A DNA stretch of 64,000 bases, taken from Pogostemon cablin (taxonomy: Eukaryota; Streptophyta; Magnoliopsida; Lamiales; Lamiaceae). Positions within the stretch are counted from its first letter, which is position 1, and each line of letters starts with the position of its first letter. The position numbers and the translations under genes were made by a program. This document shows, in pieces, positions 46,684 to 58,640 of the stretch. Where the stretch lies: positions 9,172,602-9,236,601 of the forward strand of contig CM042996.1 of NCBI GenBank assembly GCA_023678885.1, read 5' to 3'. The notes under the pieces are model-generated. The model had not been told where the DNA came from. It did not search any database and saw nothing but the letters and a program-made list of their open reading frames with translations.

Positions 46684-46962
46684 TTGGATTTTTTAAAAAT
46701 TTCTGACAAATATAGTGAGGGAATTTTCCGCCACTATAAATTTCTGTCACTATTTCCTTCACAAAAACCCGTCACTATTGTAATCCATCACAAATTTTGT
46801 CACTACTATAATCCGTCACTGTTTCGGTCACAAAGTATTTCCATCACAAAAATCGTTACTATTGTGACGGATCCATCACAATAATTTAGTAACGAGTGAA
46901 ATGACGGAGCCTCTTACGTCACTAAATCTGTCACTAACGGGTGATTTTTTCGTAGTATTTTA
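46684..46962 (-). mobile_element. CACTA-like terminal fragment
   Basis: CCGTCACTA/TCTGTCACTA words recur about eight times in under 250 bp, and the right end GGGTGATTTTTTCGTAGTATT has the complement AATACTACGAAAAAATCACC, a worn CACTACNAAAAAA terminus. No transposase is present. Confidence 0.5.
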
Positions 46963-47520
46963 TTCTGATTTTAGCAATAATTAAACCACCTTCGCATGTT
47001 TCTATAGTGCGTAGTAATGTGACTTCAATTTATTGGGAGCCCTAAGTATTAGATTGAATTGTCTATCTCTTTAAATTTGTGTTAAAAAAAGTGAATCAAA
47101 GTCATACCCATTTTTCTCCTTCAAAATCAATTCTCAATTTTATTTACATAGATTTCACAAAAAAAAAAAGAAAAAAAGAAAAGAAAAGTTAACCCAGCAC
47201 AGTAGACCCCACACATTTATTCCTTTCGCGCATGTGCATCATTCGCGCCAGATTGTTGGGCAGTGTGTTCCATCTTCTTCGTCCCCACTCTCCCTCATCT
47301 CCAAAAATATTTCTAGGTAGTATGTATCAAACCTGTTAAAAAACCTCATACCTCCCCAACAATAAAAACCTCTCTCTCATGTTTTTTCCCAAGGCCACGT
47401 CAACAAAATCCTCCCCATTGGGGAGGCCTAATTCTTCATTTTTTTTCCAACTCTTTAAATTTGCAGCAATGAATTCCCTAGGCTAACTTGTTGTCTAACT
47501 TTCTTTCTTGATCTTCACTT
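46963..47520. other. Intergenic stretch
   Basis: No gene assigned. 47200-47300 holds TTCGCGCATGTGCATC and ATTCGCGCC motifs and pyrimidine-rich tracts without an associated coding frame. Confidence 0.35.
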
Positions 47521-47527
47521 GAATAGT

Positions 47528-47779
47528 TCATCTCGCCGCTTGAATTGATTTTGCATTTTTGAAAGTTTTTGTATTAGTAATACGCGGAAGAATGGATCGA
47601 CTTACCCTTTGGTGCATAAAGGACATGGCTTGTGCATCTTTGGAATTATTCTCTTTATGCTCTTTCTTTAGTGCATTTGTTAACGTCGCCACATTTTCTG
47701 CAGATAGCACTTGGATCCGTCTTCCACAATATCCCATAAATGATGAGATATAAATAGAGTTTTCATTAAAACATACCAT
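47528..47779 (-). pseudogene. Copia gag fragment
   Basis: The minus-strand frame of 83 codons contains TLTNALKKEHKENNSKDAQA followed by MSFMHQRVSRSILPRITNT. This resembles the Ty1/copia gag (UBN2/DUF4219-type) region, where ENxKKDAKAL and an SIFPRI-like block are conserved. No LTR or pol sequence on this strand adjoins it. It is unrelated in orientation to the copia pol fragment 0.9 kb away. Confidence 0.55.
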
Positions 47780-48650
47780 TACTAATAATCTTGACCAACA
47801 AAGATAGAAACTCCTTGTTGAGAATATGTAAATGCTAGATCATTATTGATAGAAGAAGCCATTTATTCAAGAGGATATACGAAGCTAAGGGGTCAATATG
47901 CCAAAATTGTGGAATGACAACGTTGGAATAACAAAGGAGTTTTGAAAACCCATTGTTAAAACTACAAAAATGGCTGAAAATGAGTCCCCATAGTTATAGC
48001 TTGAAAAAAGCGCTCATTAATAATTATAATTCCTTCCATTGTTATAAGTCCGTTGTTAATAATTTTTAATTCAATTTTTTATTTAAATTTAATAAAAATT
48101 GTAAAAATATAAAATAAAGACTCTTAAGGGTGCTGAAGAGACGAACGATGGTACATGACATTGAAAACCCCTTAATGATTCCTTCCCATTGGGCTAAAGA
48201 AACGAGGTAAATCGGGTTGGACGGAAACTGCTCTGAATCCAACGCACTCCACCTCTGTCGTCTCTCCACCACGAAACCCCCGCCGACTCTGCCCCTTCTC
48301 GTCGTGCCCTCCCTCCGCCCTTTTTGGTCTCGGTTGTCACACTCTCGGTTGTTTCTTTCACTGTACTTCCGCTTCTCTTTCTGTAATTTTATATCCTCGG
48401 AGTGCTGTGATTCAAATAATAGGGCTAGAATATATTTATTAACAATTTCGTATGATTATGTGCCCCTAACAATTATTGAAATCTAATATTTTTACTTTCT
48501 CATCACATTCCAGTTTGCTACGACACTTGAAGTCTAATATGTTTATAATGTGTATGATTTATGTACAAAAGTTTCTCTAATAAATAGAACATATATTTTT
48601 TTTTAGAAAACTAAATCAAAAATTGAAATAAAATTGCAAGAATTTCTGCT
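47780..48650. other. Intergenic stretch with a pyrimidine-rich block
   Basis: 48190-48410 is CT-rich and GC-richer (CCACGAAACCCCCGCCGACT, CCCTCCCTCCGCCC), like a 5' UTR, but no downstream gene on the plus strand starts with a credible coding exon. Otherwise AT-rich. Confidence 0.35.
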
Positions 48651-48654
48651 GTTA

Positions 48655-49620
48655 ATATTGATCTGCAATGCTGCAAATGGATGTAAAATCAGCATTTTGA
48701 ATGGTTTCTTCAAGACGAAATTTATCTTGAACAACCTCCCAGGTTTGTCAAAAAGGGTGAAGAAGGAAAAGTGTATAAATTGCGGAAGGCATTGTACGGG
48801 CTGAAAAAATTACCACGTGCATGATATGATCGAATCAATGATTTTTTCTAAAGAATGGTTTTGAAAGGTGCCCATATGAACACACTTTGTATATCAAATA
48901 AAATAAAAAGGGGGAGTTTCATGCTTGTGAGTTTATATGTGGATTATCTAATCTTTACAGGAGATGATGAAGAGATGCTATCAAAATTCAAGAATTCAAT
49001 GATAAATGAATTTGAGATAACAGATTTGGGAGAATTGAATCATTTTCTTGGAATTAAAGTTCAACAATCAAAAGAAGGAATTTTATCTCTTAAGAGAAGT
49101 ATGCGGTTCAATTGTTGGAGAAATTTAACGTGCAAAATGCAAATCCTGTTGCAACTCCTTGTGTTGCAAGTTTGAAGCTAAGAAAGAAGGTGAAAGAAAG
49201 CTTGTGGATCCAACTTTGCATTGTAGCCTTGTTGAAAATTTGATGTACCTTACCGCTACGAGACCCGACATCATGTATTTTGTAAGTTTGATTAGCATGG
49301 TTTAAAGAGAAACTTTGTTCAAACCATATGAAAACAGCAAAAGGAATATTGCGATATGTTAAAGGAACCATTGATTATAATATCTTCTATGAAGCTGGTA
49401 TTCCGGTTAAACTTGTTGGGTACACCGATAGCGATCTTGGTGGAAGCTTTGATGATTCTAGAAGCATATTAAGTTATTCATTTAGTCTTGAAAGTGGTTT
49501 AATATCTTGGTATTCGAAGAAGCAACCGATTGATTGTGGTGCTTTCAACCACCAAAGCTGAGTATATTGTCACATCGTTGGCCGAATGTCAAACTCTTTG
49601 GCTTAGAGAAATTTAGCCTA
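48655..49620 (+). pseudogene. Copia reverse transcriptase / RNase H fragment
   Basis: Broken frames give LQMDVKSAF near 48675, the catalytic-site block LVSLYVDYLIFTGDDEEML at 48922 (YVDY in place of the family's YVDD), then KFKNSMINEFEITDLGELNH and FLGIKV at 48983. ATRPDIMYFVS lies near 49255. RNase H follows: YVKGTIDYNIFYEAG at 49355, GYTDSDLGGSFDDSRS at 49418, and the KAEY block near 49556. No LTRs, primer site or upstream domains are present, so this is a truncated copy. It is better preserved than the copia pol at 7.7-9.2 kb and belongs to a different family. Confidence 0.9.
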
Positions 49621-49792
49621 AATAATAAACAGAAAGATTAAAACACCCACCTTCTATACATTCTATCTCTTCAATTAAAACATACATTCTCTTTATTTAT
49701 CCCCCTTCTTTTCTTACATAAACTAATACATTTTAACATATGATTTGACATAAAGTTAAACATATCCTATTAAAAATCTAAAACAAACATAT

Positions 49793-49873
49793 AATCCCTC
49801 CATCCCCTTGTAAGATATACATTTTTTCATATTGGTCCGTCCCTTTACAAAGTATTCGTTTACTTTTTGACTT
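49793..49873. mobile_element. Truncated Stowaway-like MITE
   Basis: CCCTCCATCCCCTTGTAAGA and TTGGTCCGTCCCTTTACAAA follow the left half of the element at 43159. The right half is replaced by AHL-like sequence. Confidence 0.65.
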
Positions 49874-49995
49874 CAAAACCGTGGGATCGGAGAGCATTGA
49901 GGGTATCTCGAGTGATGATGACTGGAGGCTTGGGCTTGTTCTCAGAGCCGGCGGGGAGTCCACGAGAACGGCGGTTGGTGGTAGGGATCTTGTTG
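49868..49995 (-). pseudogene. AHL (AT-hook, PPC domain) gene fragment
   Basis: The minus strand encodes TNRRSRGLPAGSENKPKPPV followed by IITRDTLNALRSHGFEV. In AT-hook motif nuclear-localized proteins the AT-hook core RGRPAGSKNKPKPP runs directly into the start of the PPC/DUF296 domain with this spacing. Two AT-hook residues are changed here (RGR to RGL, SKN to SEN). The PPC domain stops after about 20 residues where a truncated MITE begins. Upstream there is only AT-rich DNA. It is a short captured or deleted remnant, not a gene. AHL proteins bind the minor groove of AT-rich DNA in the nucleus. Confidence 0.8.
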
Positions 49996-50039
49996 GAGAT
50001 TTGGAAGGTACGAATAGCGACCACAATGATGAGTGATCT

Positions 50040-51055
50040 ATTTTTTATGTTATAAATCACTATTTGTGGGTTTAATCTATTTTTTAACACAAATTACACT
50101 AATTAGTTAGGAGAATGAAAAAAATAATTATTTTAACATTTAATTTTTATGGGAAATTGGTAATTTGATCCCATTAAAATAAATCAAGGGCTTAATGAAT
50201 AAAAACTTAGTTATGGGGTCATTTTGATCCCATGGAATAAAACTGGGGTGCAAATTGACCCTTTCCCATTTATATATTAATTTAAAATACAATTTCTCTC
50301 TTCTTCACTCATCCAATCGAATGACAAAGAAAATTTCATACCAAAGTATCACAAGACATCTAGATCCCATTTAATCTCTCTCAACTTTACCTCCATCAAC
50401 ACTCGTGGCTTCTCTCACAGCTTCAGCATTTCAACCTTGGTGTCAACTCTCTCTCATGCACTCATCAAATTTTAATTGAAACAATATCTTAAATGATGAC
50501 TATATATTACATGGCCATAAATATTTAAATAAAAAAAAGAATTAAATGTAGGGCTTGATAACAAATTCAAATGACCAAGTTGCAATCACTTATTAAAATT
50601 AATTTGAGTTGGCCATAAAATAAGAATAAAAAACAAGTGTAGTAACCTTCCATCTTATCTTAAGTATACTATAGCAAAAACTTTTCTGCCTGCGTGTCGT
50701 TTTCAGAACACTCCGTTATGACGTGTAATTTTCTTATTTTTTTGAATTTTAAATAATATTTTTATATTTTCCTTATTTACTTTTAATTAACTTCCTTATT
50801 TAATATTTTATTTTTTAAATAACGTGTTTCTTATTTTTAATAATGATACGTATTTTTTTTAATGATTAAATTTTCAATATTTTTTATTTATTTTTGTATC
50901 ATTAATTAATTACTAAATATTTTAATGCAATAAATTAGTTAATATCAAATTAAATTATACATATAAAGGGAAAAAGAATATTCCATATAATATTCTCTCT
51001 CACCCCACCTATAAATAAGACTTTTTACTTATCCATTCTAAATATACACATTCAA
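50040..51055. other. AT-rich intergenic stretch
   Basis: No gene or clear terminal repeats. CTTTTCTGCCTGCGTGTCGT at 50682 resembles the start of a decayed transposon, but its borders are unknown. Confidence 0.4.
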
Positions 51056-51059
51056 TTCT

Positions 51060-51540
51060 CCAAGAGGAATATGAGCTTTCTTCAAGTTCCTCTAGAAAAT
51101 TAATTTATGAAAGTGTAAAAATTTATTTCAATAGAGCGAATCAAGTAAAGATTCGATATACCTCTAAAACATCGAGTATTCCTTAAGAGGAAGAGAATTG
51201 ATTCAAGTATTCTTGAATCGATTTACCTCTTAAGAATAGATTCTTCAAGAGGATGAGAATCAATTCAAGTATTCTTGAATAGTTTACATCTTAAAAATTA
51301 ATTTTTTAAGAGTAAGAGGATTGATTCAAATATTCTTATATCGATTTACATCTTAAAAATCGATTCTTCAAGAGGAAAAAAATCAATTCAAATATTTACA
51401 TATTAATAATCGATTTAAGTATTCTTTAAGATCTACCTCTAATGTATGGATTCAATTATTCTTCAAGTGAAAGAGGATCGACGATTCAAGATTACTTGAA
51501 TCGATTTACCTCTAGAGAATAAGAGGTTGAAAAACTAATT
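51060..51540 (+). repeat. Tandem repeat of hairpin-forming units
   Basis: About six units of 60-80 bp, each with GATTCAAGTATTCTTGAATC-like palindromes and AAGAGGA / ACCTCTT arms (clear at 51180-51240, 51250-51300, 51310-51370 and 51470-51520). The arms of neighbouring units are complementary, so the transcript could fold into stacked hairpins. Confidence 0.75.
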
Positions 51541-51999
51541 CATGTATACAATCGAAAGCTTGAGTTCTTTAAGTTAAATAATTATTTCATATAAAAAACA
51601 TTAAAATTGAGTTTGTAAATATTTCTTAATTTTTTTTAAAATTTAGTATATTAATATTTATTTATTTACATATATCTTAATTATTCAAATATGACATATG
51701 AATTATAAAATTTGTTTTCTTTAGTTGTTTATATAAATTAAAATTAAATAAAAAATAAAATTAATAAATTCATTACAAATTTATGAATATTTAAAAGAAT
51801 ATTGTATATAAATAAATTAATTTATATAGTATATATTTTACATTAGTTTCTTAAAAATAAAAGTTAATGAAAATAGTATTATTATTATATAGTTGATTAA
51901 TAAATACTAAACCATAATCATGAGTAAAAAGTAATACTCCATTTAAATATTATTTATAATATTATGTATATTTAATATATATATATATACATATATATA

Positions 52000-52245
52000 C
52001 TCTCTTTGTCTCACTTTAACGTTTACGTTTACTTTTTGTATGTAAATTAAGAGATATAATATTTTAATGTGTAGTGAGGTGAGAGAAATTACTTTTAATG
52101 TAAAGTAGGTAGTTGTATTAGTGTTGTGTGTGGGCCCTTGAATAATTAATTGTTTTGTGTAAGCATAAAAAAAGAAATGTAAACTTTAACTTGGGACACC
52201 CCAAAATGGAAAACGTAAACCTTAATGTGAGACGGAAGAAATATA
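52000..52245. mobile_element. Stowaway-like MITE
   Basis: Left end CTCTTTGTCTCACTTTAACG and right end CTTAATGTGAGACGGAAGAA are inverted complements. The interior TTTTAATGTGTAGTGAGGTG is found again at 26278-26297. Confidence 0.75.
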
Positions 52246-52306
52246 TATTAAATATAGTATAGCGAAGTCCTTTTTACTAATGTGTTGATCACGTATAGTC
52301 TTAGTT

Positions 52307-53731
52307 TAGGGTGGGCGATATGACATACCAAAGTTTTTTTGTCATACCAAATACCGTAACGAAAATTTTGGTATATAAAAAATCATGTCATTACCTTACC
52401 TAAACTTTCGGTATATCATAGTTCCGTATATCGATATTTCGATATAGGAAAATAATATACCTTCTGCTTACCGATATTTTGGTATACCGTATCATACCTA
52501 AAATATCGGTATATACCGTCTTGTTAGATAGTTTGCTATGCCGTTATGCACCTAAAATTCGATAAATCTAATTAAAAATTTTACTACAAAAGTTAAAGAT
52601 AACTATAAAACAAATTCTAATAGATAACAAATTCATAATAAGAAAAATATATTACAATCCACAAACGACCAAATTAAATAAGAGTGAGTCTCATGTAAAC
52701 CGAGTTTACATGTAAATCCTATTTTTTAAATTATTCTTTAGTATATAAAAAATTACTCTTTGAGGAGTAATAATTTTTATACAAAAGAATAATAATTCAT
52801 GTCTTTAAAGAGTAATTTTTCATATACTAAAAAGTTATCGACAAATCAATATTTATCAGAATTTGAAGAGTAATTTTTTAATTTAGAAGAGTAACAATTT
52901 ATGTGCTAAAGAGTAATTTTTTTATGTAGTAAAGAGTAATAGGGTTTACATAATTAATGTATGTAAACCCGGTTTACACAAATGTTTGTCATTAAATACC
53001 CAAGAGATCTTTACAAGAATCATATGAAACTTATATTAAAATCAACACTTTTAAATTTTCATGTAGGATAGAACTATGTAATTAAAAAAAAAACTACTAG
53101 ATATCATGAAAGTCAATCAACTTTATCACTCATTTATAATTATGAAATACTCACTCCGTCCCACAACAAGGAGTGCATTTTACCATTTTCGTCCGTTCCA
53201 ACACAAGAGGTGCATTTCCCTCTTTAGTAAAAAGGACCCACACAAATTAACTTTTTCTCTCTCCATAACCCCACACTTCACACTAATACACCTACTTAAA
53301 ATATTATTTCTCTCACCTCAACTACCCAAACTACCCATTAAATATTATATCCCTTAATCTATGTGCAAAAAAATTCCGCAACTCTTATTGTGGGACGGAG
53401 GGAGTATACATTAGGATTTTAGATTTAATCTTTTAATTAAATAGTGTGTATATATAATTGAATTAAAATTGTAATACTATAAATAATAATTATAATTGCA
53501 TATATCATGTAGTAAGGTATACCGTATCATATTACCCAAAAATTGAATATTTGTATATACCAAAATACCGCGATATTGATAATTTATAGTACACTTTTAT
53601 CGTACCAAAATTTTCAATACGGTATCATGCCTTACCAAAAACTTTGGCATCACCTAAAATTTCGATACAATCGGTATTTTTCGATAAGATAAGAGCGGTA
53701 CACCGAAATTTTGATATTTTTTCCCAGCCTA
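52307..53731. mobile_element. Non-autonomous hAT-like element
   Basis: Termini TAGGGTGGGCGATAT and TTTTTTCCCAGCCTA are inverted (TAGGSTGGG). Both subterminal zones are rich in ACCGATATTTYGGTATACC-like self-complementary words. The 8-bp flanks match only weakly, so the borders are approximate. A Stowaway-like MITE lies inside. 52700-52960 contains repeats of GAGTAATNNTTTT. No coding sequence. Confidence 0.6.
53150..53404. mobile_element. Stowaway-like MITE nested in the hAT element
   Basis: Starts CTCACTCCGTCCCACAACAA and ends TATTGTGGGACGGAGGGAG, between TA dinucleotides (53148-53149, 53405-53406). Confidence 0.88.
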
Positions 53732-54460
53732 TTTATTTTTCCTATGCACTTATTATGACTTATTTACTTTAGTATCATTAATTGCAATTAATAAATAAAT
53801 CATTCGATATAAATAAATTAATTAGTATCAAATCAAATATTTTATAGAAAAAAGGGAATAAATTGAGATTTTTTTTATATATAATTGATATTTATTTTAG
53901 ACAAGCTTTAAAATTAAGGAATTATTATACATACTTTGATCATAATTGCACATGAAAAAATAAATACTAACAATTATATAAATATATAGTAAAGAGATAA
54001 GATTGTCCCTATGTAGTTGCACATATTTTTAAAGAAACACTGAGAGTAATAAATAATTTTCGATTGTATTATATTATAAAGTAACATTTAAAAAAACTAC
54101 AAGGCAAAATTCTTTCAAATAATTAGAATATATATACACTTATATATTAACTTTCTACATGATTTAATATTACATTATCTTAAGTCAAATGTTATAATTT
54201 TTTTCAATTTCTTTACATTGATGAAAAAAATTGTTCAGCTATAATAAATAAAAATCTTCTTAATTAAAATTATTACATTATATAACACAAATTATTTAAT
54301 TATAAGAAATAAGAATAATAATTAAATGATCTCGCGTTTTACGCGGATTTCACAGTAGTAATAGATAAACATTTATCTTACATGTAATGGTAAATTTGGG
54401 CAATCAGATAGAATCCAATCCCAACACTTAGTACTAGAGCATACGGACAAACATAGTTAA
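53732..54460. other. AT-rich stretch downstream of SCE1
   Basis: No gene. ATCTCGCGTTTTACGCGGAT at 54330-54349 forms a short hairpin (CGCG...CGCG) of the kind seen near Helitron or related repeat ends; no partner end was fixed. Confidence 0.35.
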
Positions 54461-54463
54461 TCC

Positions 54464-54616
54464 AAATTAATAGTTTACTTTGGCAAGAAGAGTAGTGATC
54501 CAATCGAGAATGTTGTACTCAGACAATAGGTGGGTACGAAGCAAATTAATAGTTTACTTTGGCAAGAAGAGTAGTGATCCAATCGAGAATGTTGTACTCA
54601 GACAATAGGTGGGTAC
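54464..54616 (-). repeat. Tandem duplication covering the SCE1 stop codon
   Basis: 54464-54537 and 54542-54616 are nearly identical (one base length difference in an ACTTGG/ACTTTGG run). The inner copy holds the last codons and stop of SCE1; the outer copy repeats them in the 3' UTR. Confidence 0.92.
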
Positions 54617-56057
54617 TGCTTCGACTGACTCCGAACCCTCTTCTTGTATTCTACCACATCCTGCATTTTCATTCACCACTCAATTGCCCGCTCTTATTAC
54701 ACGTCTCATTTTATCAAAAAAAAAAAAAAAAACTAGCAGATTTATCAAGGTTAAATACTTGTTTGAAATCATCTGAGACTTATTCGTGAGAGGTATAGTG
54801 ATAATATGTCAATAAAAAATTAAATATGATTGATGGAATGTGATAACCATCCAAGTGAACCATTTCATTAACAATTTGTAGTTTAAATTAAAGATGATAA
54901 CTAATTAAGTAAAAATTAAAACAATCTCATACAAGTTGCTCTTTAAAAAAAATTGGAAGCATCTTGCAGAGAGCTTAATTACCTGGATAAAAAGATGGTA
55001 TCCCTCAGTTTGGGCCGGATCATTTGGATTAGGTTGATCTAACAAATCCTGGATGCCCACCAAAATTTGTTTCACTGTAATTGCTGGACGCCACCCCTAG
55101 GCATAGATAAAGAAAACCACATAAAATTGTGATCTAAATGAGGCAATCAGTAATATAAATGACTGTGAACTTACACTATCTTCATTGAGAATTGAAAGAC
55201 AAACTGTTCCAGAGGGGTACACATTAGGATGGAAGAAACCCTGTGGAAATTTACATTTTGGGGGTTTGCTTGGATAGTCTTCACTAAAGTGCATTGTGAG
55301 CGGATAATAACCACCCTCCCAGTCGGTCTGCAATATCATTGGCAATATTAAGAATGCAAGCCATACAGAAAAAGATAAGTAGGGATAACCTTAACCAGCA
55401 CAATGTATATTCTCTGGTGTCATTTAGAAATCAACTTAAAAAATAAAAGAGTTATTTAAGAGAAAAGAAAACATGGTTGCTATTTATCAGCATGAGGTAC
55501 AAAGAAATTGGTAAAGCGAGAGCGAAAGGAGTAAAAGATACTACGATATTACTTGTTCTGTAGTTGGACTAGCTGATAATATAATGGAGACGTAAGATGG
55601 TACCAAGTTATATCTTAAACTGTCTTCCAAGGACGCTAATAGTGGCACATAATGCTTCTGCATATTTTGTGACTCCCAAATTTTAATTGAAATTTTAACT
55701 TACAGCAACCCTTAACCTTAAAAAAAGCATAACTGAAAATAAATCCTACTATTACTGAAAAGATAAAACAGTAAGATTTTTAGAAATACTTACCCCAGGC
55801 TTACCAGGGATAGTGCAGTGCCACACCATCAAATTCACTGTACCATCTGGTAAAGTCTCTGGTTTAGCCACAAAACCCTAAAAAACAAAGCTCATAATTT
55901 CAATACACATAAAAACAGATTTAACAATTAAAATGAAAAACAACTGAACAAGAAAACATGAAATTGCCAAATGAAAACAGTATCGAACATGGGGATGATT
56001 CTTCCGCCAGGATTTGCGTTCCTCAGTGAGCCGTCCTCGCGCAATTCCACCCGACAT
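54598..56057 (-). CDS. SUMO-conjugating enzyme E2 (SCE1/UBC9)
   Basis: Five coding exons: 56057-55989, 55877-55794, 55327-55175, 55096-54983 and 54660-54598 (69, 84, 153, 114 and 63 nt including stop). They splice in frame to 160 residues, the exact usual UBC9 length; all introns have GT..AG. The start MSGGIARGRLTEERKSWRKN is the conserved UBC9 N terminus with its basic E1/SUMO-binding helix. Exon 3 carries the HPN motif (residues 84-86) and the catalytic cysteine in SGTVCLSIL (Cys94), which takes SUMO from the SAE1/SAE2 E1 as a thioester and passes it to substrate lysines, in the nucleus and cytoplasm. The C terminus is SKQYPPIV. No disrupted residues are seen. The first donor, CAT/GTTCGA, is weaker than consensus. 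The gene is probably functional and broadly expressed (inference). Confidence 0.96.
54788..54950. mobile_element. Worn MITE inside SCE1 intron 4
   Basis: AACAATTTGTAGTTTAAATTAAAGATGATAA-like interior and an ATCTCATACAAG right end match the GTGAGACCGTCTCAC family (18597, 21603), with degraded termini. Confidence 0.45.
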
Positions 56058-56745
56058 TTAAATCGAACGAACTTTTAATTGTCTGTAAAACAAGAGCAAC
56101 CCTTTAAATGAGATTAAAACTCTCAGCTTTGGCTTTTAAAAGCTGCATGGCACTATACAGAGTTCAAGTCATCTATGCAAGGATAAACAATTAATAATTC
56201 AACCGGCCTTTTCCAATCCAAGAATAACAATGGCTAAAGTAGGCTGTTAACTATAAATAAGAATAGTATGTATATATGTACACACACACACACATATATA
56301 AATATGCATAATTATTATGTTCAATTTTCATATCGCAAGTAAATCACAGTCATCATATTATACAAATCTAGGTCTCACCTTTAGTAGAGATTCCTTCATT
56401 TTTCATTTTACTATGACAAACCGTACAGTGCCTCACTGCCCCCTTACTAATGTTTTTTTAGACAAAATATAATCTACTCATTATATGCGATCTGTGCTCC
56501 TATTCTCATGCCTATGGATAAGACCTAAAAAAATTCTAGAGGAATTTTTTATTCAGTTTTAAGAGTATGAACAAAGAAGTCTTTGAAAGTTAGTAGAGTT
56601 ATAAAAGGAACAAATTATACAACCAATCAATTTGAAATTGTTATGTCCTACATTTTCTCCATAGTTGTGAGAGGCGAGGGGCGCACAAAGGGCGAGGGGC
56701 GTGTTGGAGCCTAAGGCATGAGCATCTTATACATCCTTCCCTACA

Positions 56746-56789
<44 letters not shown>
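56746..56789. repeat. (AC)n(AT)n microsatellite
   Basis: About 13 AC units followed by about 9 AT units. Confidence 0.95.
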
Positions 56790-57857
56790 TTATTTATCCT
56801 ACTACTAAACACATAATTACTAACTTAATATAGATGAAAATCACATAACATCAAACATATAGTATGTAATAACTAATGTATAACATAGTAACTCATTGAA
56901 TATCCATACATGATATCATAATCAACATTAAAGTTCAAATAGACAATCAAATAACTAAAGCCCTTCTAATTTTAAAATGTTATCAAGTGTTAAATGATTA
57001 GCAACTGGCAAACTAATCATAGTCGTCACAGTCGTTGTCATCCTCATCATCCTCTTCCTGTCATGTCTCATCATCATCAAATCGAGCATTTTTTTCATTA
57101 TTTTGTTTTGGAAAACCTAGGATAATTTCCCCACACACAAAACCCAATTTCCCCTAACTAGAAAGAGCTTACGAAATGTATTTTATGAGTAGAAAACGTT
57201 CAACAACTTTATAAAAATCATTAAAAAATAAAAATAAATATTAGAGAATGTACTTGAGGCACGCCACTTGGGGCAGAAAAGCACAAAAAGGTGCTCGTCT
57301 TGGACATCCCCTATTTTTAGCAAAAACCTAACAATCTAGGCACATAGATTTGAGCCTCGGACACTCCTTTAACAACAATGATTTTCTCAAGCTCTGGGTT
57401 GTCCTACTATCAAGACTCAAGCTAGGATTACACTTCACTTAAAGAGTCAACAAAAATTTGCTTGTTTTTCTTAAAAAAAAAAAAAAAAACTCCTTTGAAT
57501 ATTTCAGTGTAGAAACAAGGGAAAAATCATTTATACCACAATTTTGATGCAGAATTTTTCTTTTCCACAAAAAATTCAAAGACAAGCTTTCACAGAATAG
57601 TTGCTTATTTGAAGTACAATTTACAGAAATATTGAGGTAATTGACCTAAGCGCCAGGCCTTATGCCTGGTTGAGCTACAATATGCACCATATCTATCCTA
57701 AGCTTGACATGGTCAGGTTGCTACTCTTTATCATCATAACAGTTTCCGACTATATATGCAACAAAAGTCATATCTTTTTTGGTCAATTCTTATGATGAAA
57801 CTGAGATATGATTAACTAAAAATAAGCATTATATGACAGGTTATTTAGAAGAAAAAG

Positions 57858-57859
<2 letters not shown>

Positions 57860-57935
<76 letters not shown>
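57860..57935. repeat. (TA)n microsatellite
   Basis: About 38 TA units, uninterrupted. Confidence 0.95.
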
Positions 57936-57938
<3 letters not shown>

Positions 57939-58497
57939 ACAAACACACATAATCATGCATTGACATATAGAAATTAGGGGTTAACTAATTTCTGTAAGTC
58001 GCACACATAGTATAGAAGACTATAGAGAAAGTAAAACGAGAGATAAAGTTAAAAAATAATAATAATGATACAAACATAATGTCTAACAATTACAGCTAGC
58101 TACCTTGTACAGTTTAAAATTAGTGTGCAGGCAGTAGGAAGTATTAAAGAAGGATGAAGATGAGTGAGCATGCCAAGTCAATGAAGACAAGAGGAAAGAG
58201 AATGGGTGGGTCACTGCAGAATACACGTTCCAAATAAATAGAGAAACTAATCAATTTATTTATGAATTAAGGTCTAAAGTCCCAATATTTCCATCAACTC
58301 AAGGAGCAGAACAAGATTCCTTTCTTCACGTCAAAGAGAAAGAAATCATCAATCATGTTAATCGCAATTCTCCAGCAACAGATAGTCAAAAATAACAAAA
58401 CTTGGAACCAATATCACCATTCAATAACGAGCAGGATAACTAATGCATCAATTCAAACCTTGGAATTAAGATTCAGAGAAGTAAAAGAAAAATACCA

Positions 58498-58640
58498 GGA
58501 TTCAGAAAGAAAAAAGGACAAGAAGATGAGAAAGCAGCGCGAGACGGCGGAGGAAAAGCGATCGGTATTTGTAGGAATCGATTCTGCCCTATCCAGATAA
58601 TAAATCAGCTCCGCAATTGATTCAATTTTGGGGTGATTCA
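58498..58640 (-). other. Candidate 5' UTR exon of SCE1
   Basis: The minus strand reads GATCGCTTTTCCTCCGCCGT with CT-rich, less AT-rich sequence typical of a plant leader and ends at a possible donor. Assigned to SCE1 only by orientation and absence of another gene. A 62-codon frame here is unlikely to be translated as a gene. Confidence 0.35.

Larger units (their letters stand above)
56058..58497 (-). other. Putative 5' UTR intron of SCE1
   Basis: A good acceptor, CTTGTTTTACAG, lies about 25 bases before the SCE1 start codon (about 56083). A candidate upstream donor CTG/GTATTT is at 58498. The span contains no other gene. It holds GAGGCGAGGGGCGC/GGCACGCC words of a dispersed repeat at 56670-57310 and two microsatellites. 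Confidence 0.45.

Noticed and set aside
54320..54360. Helitron terminus
   Set aside because: A CGCG hairpin is present, but no CTRR end, no 5' TC end and no helicase; kept only as a note.
55097..55345. Separate 82-aa gene
   Set aside because: It is SCE1 exon 3 read through both splice sites.
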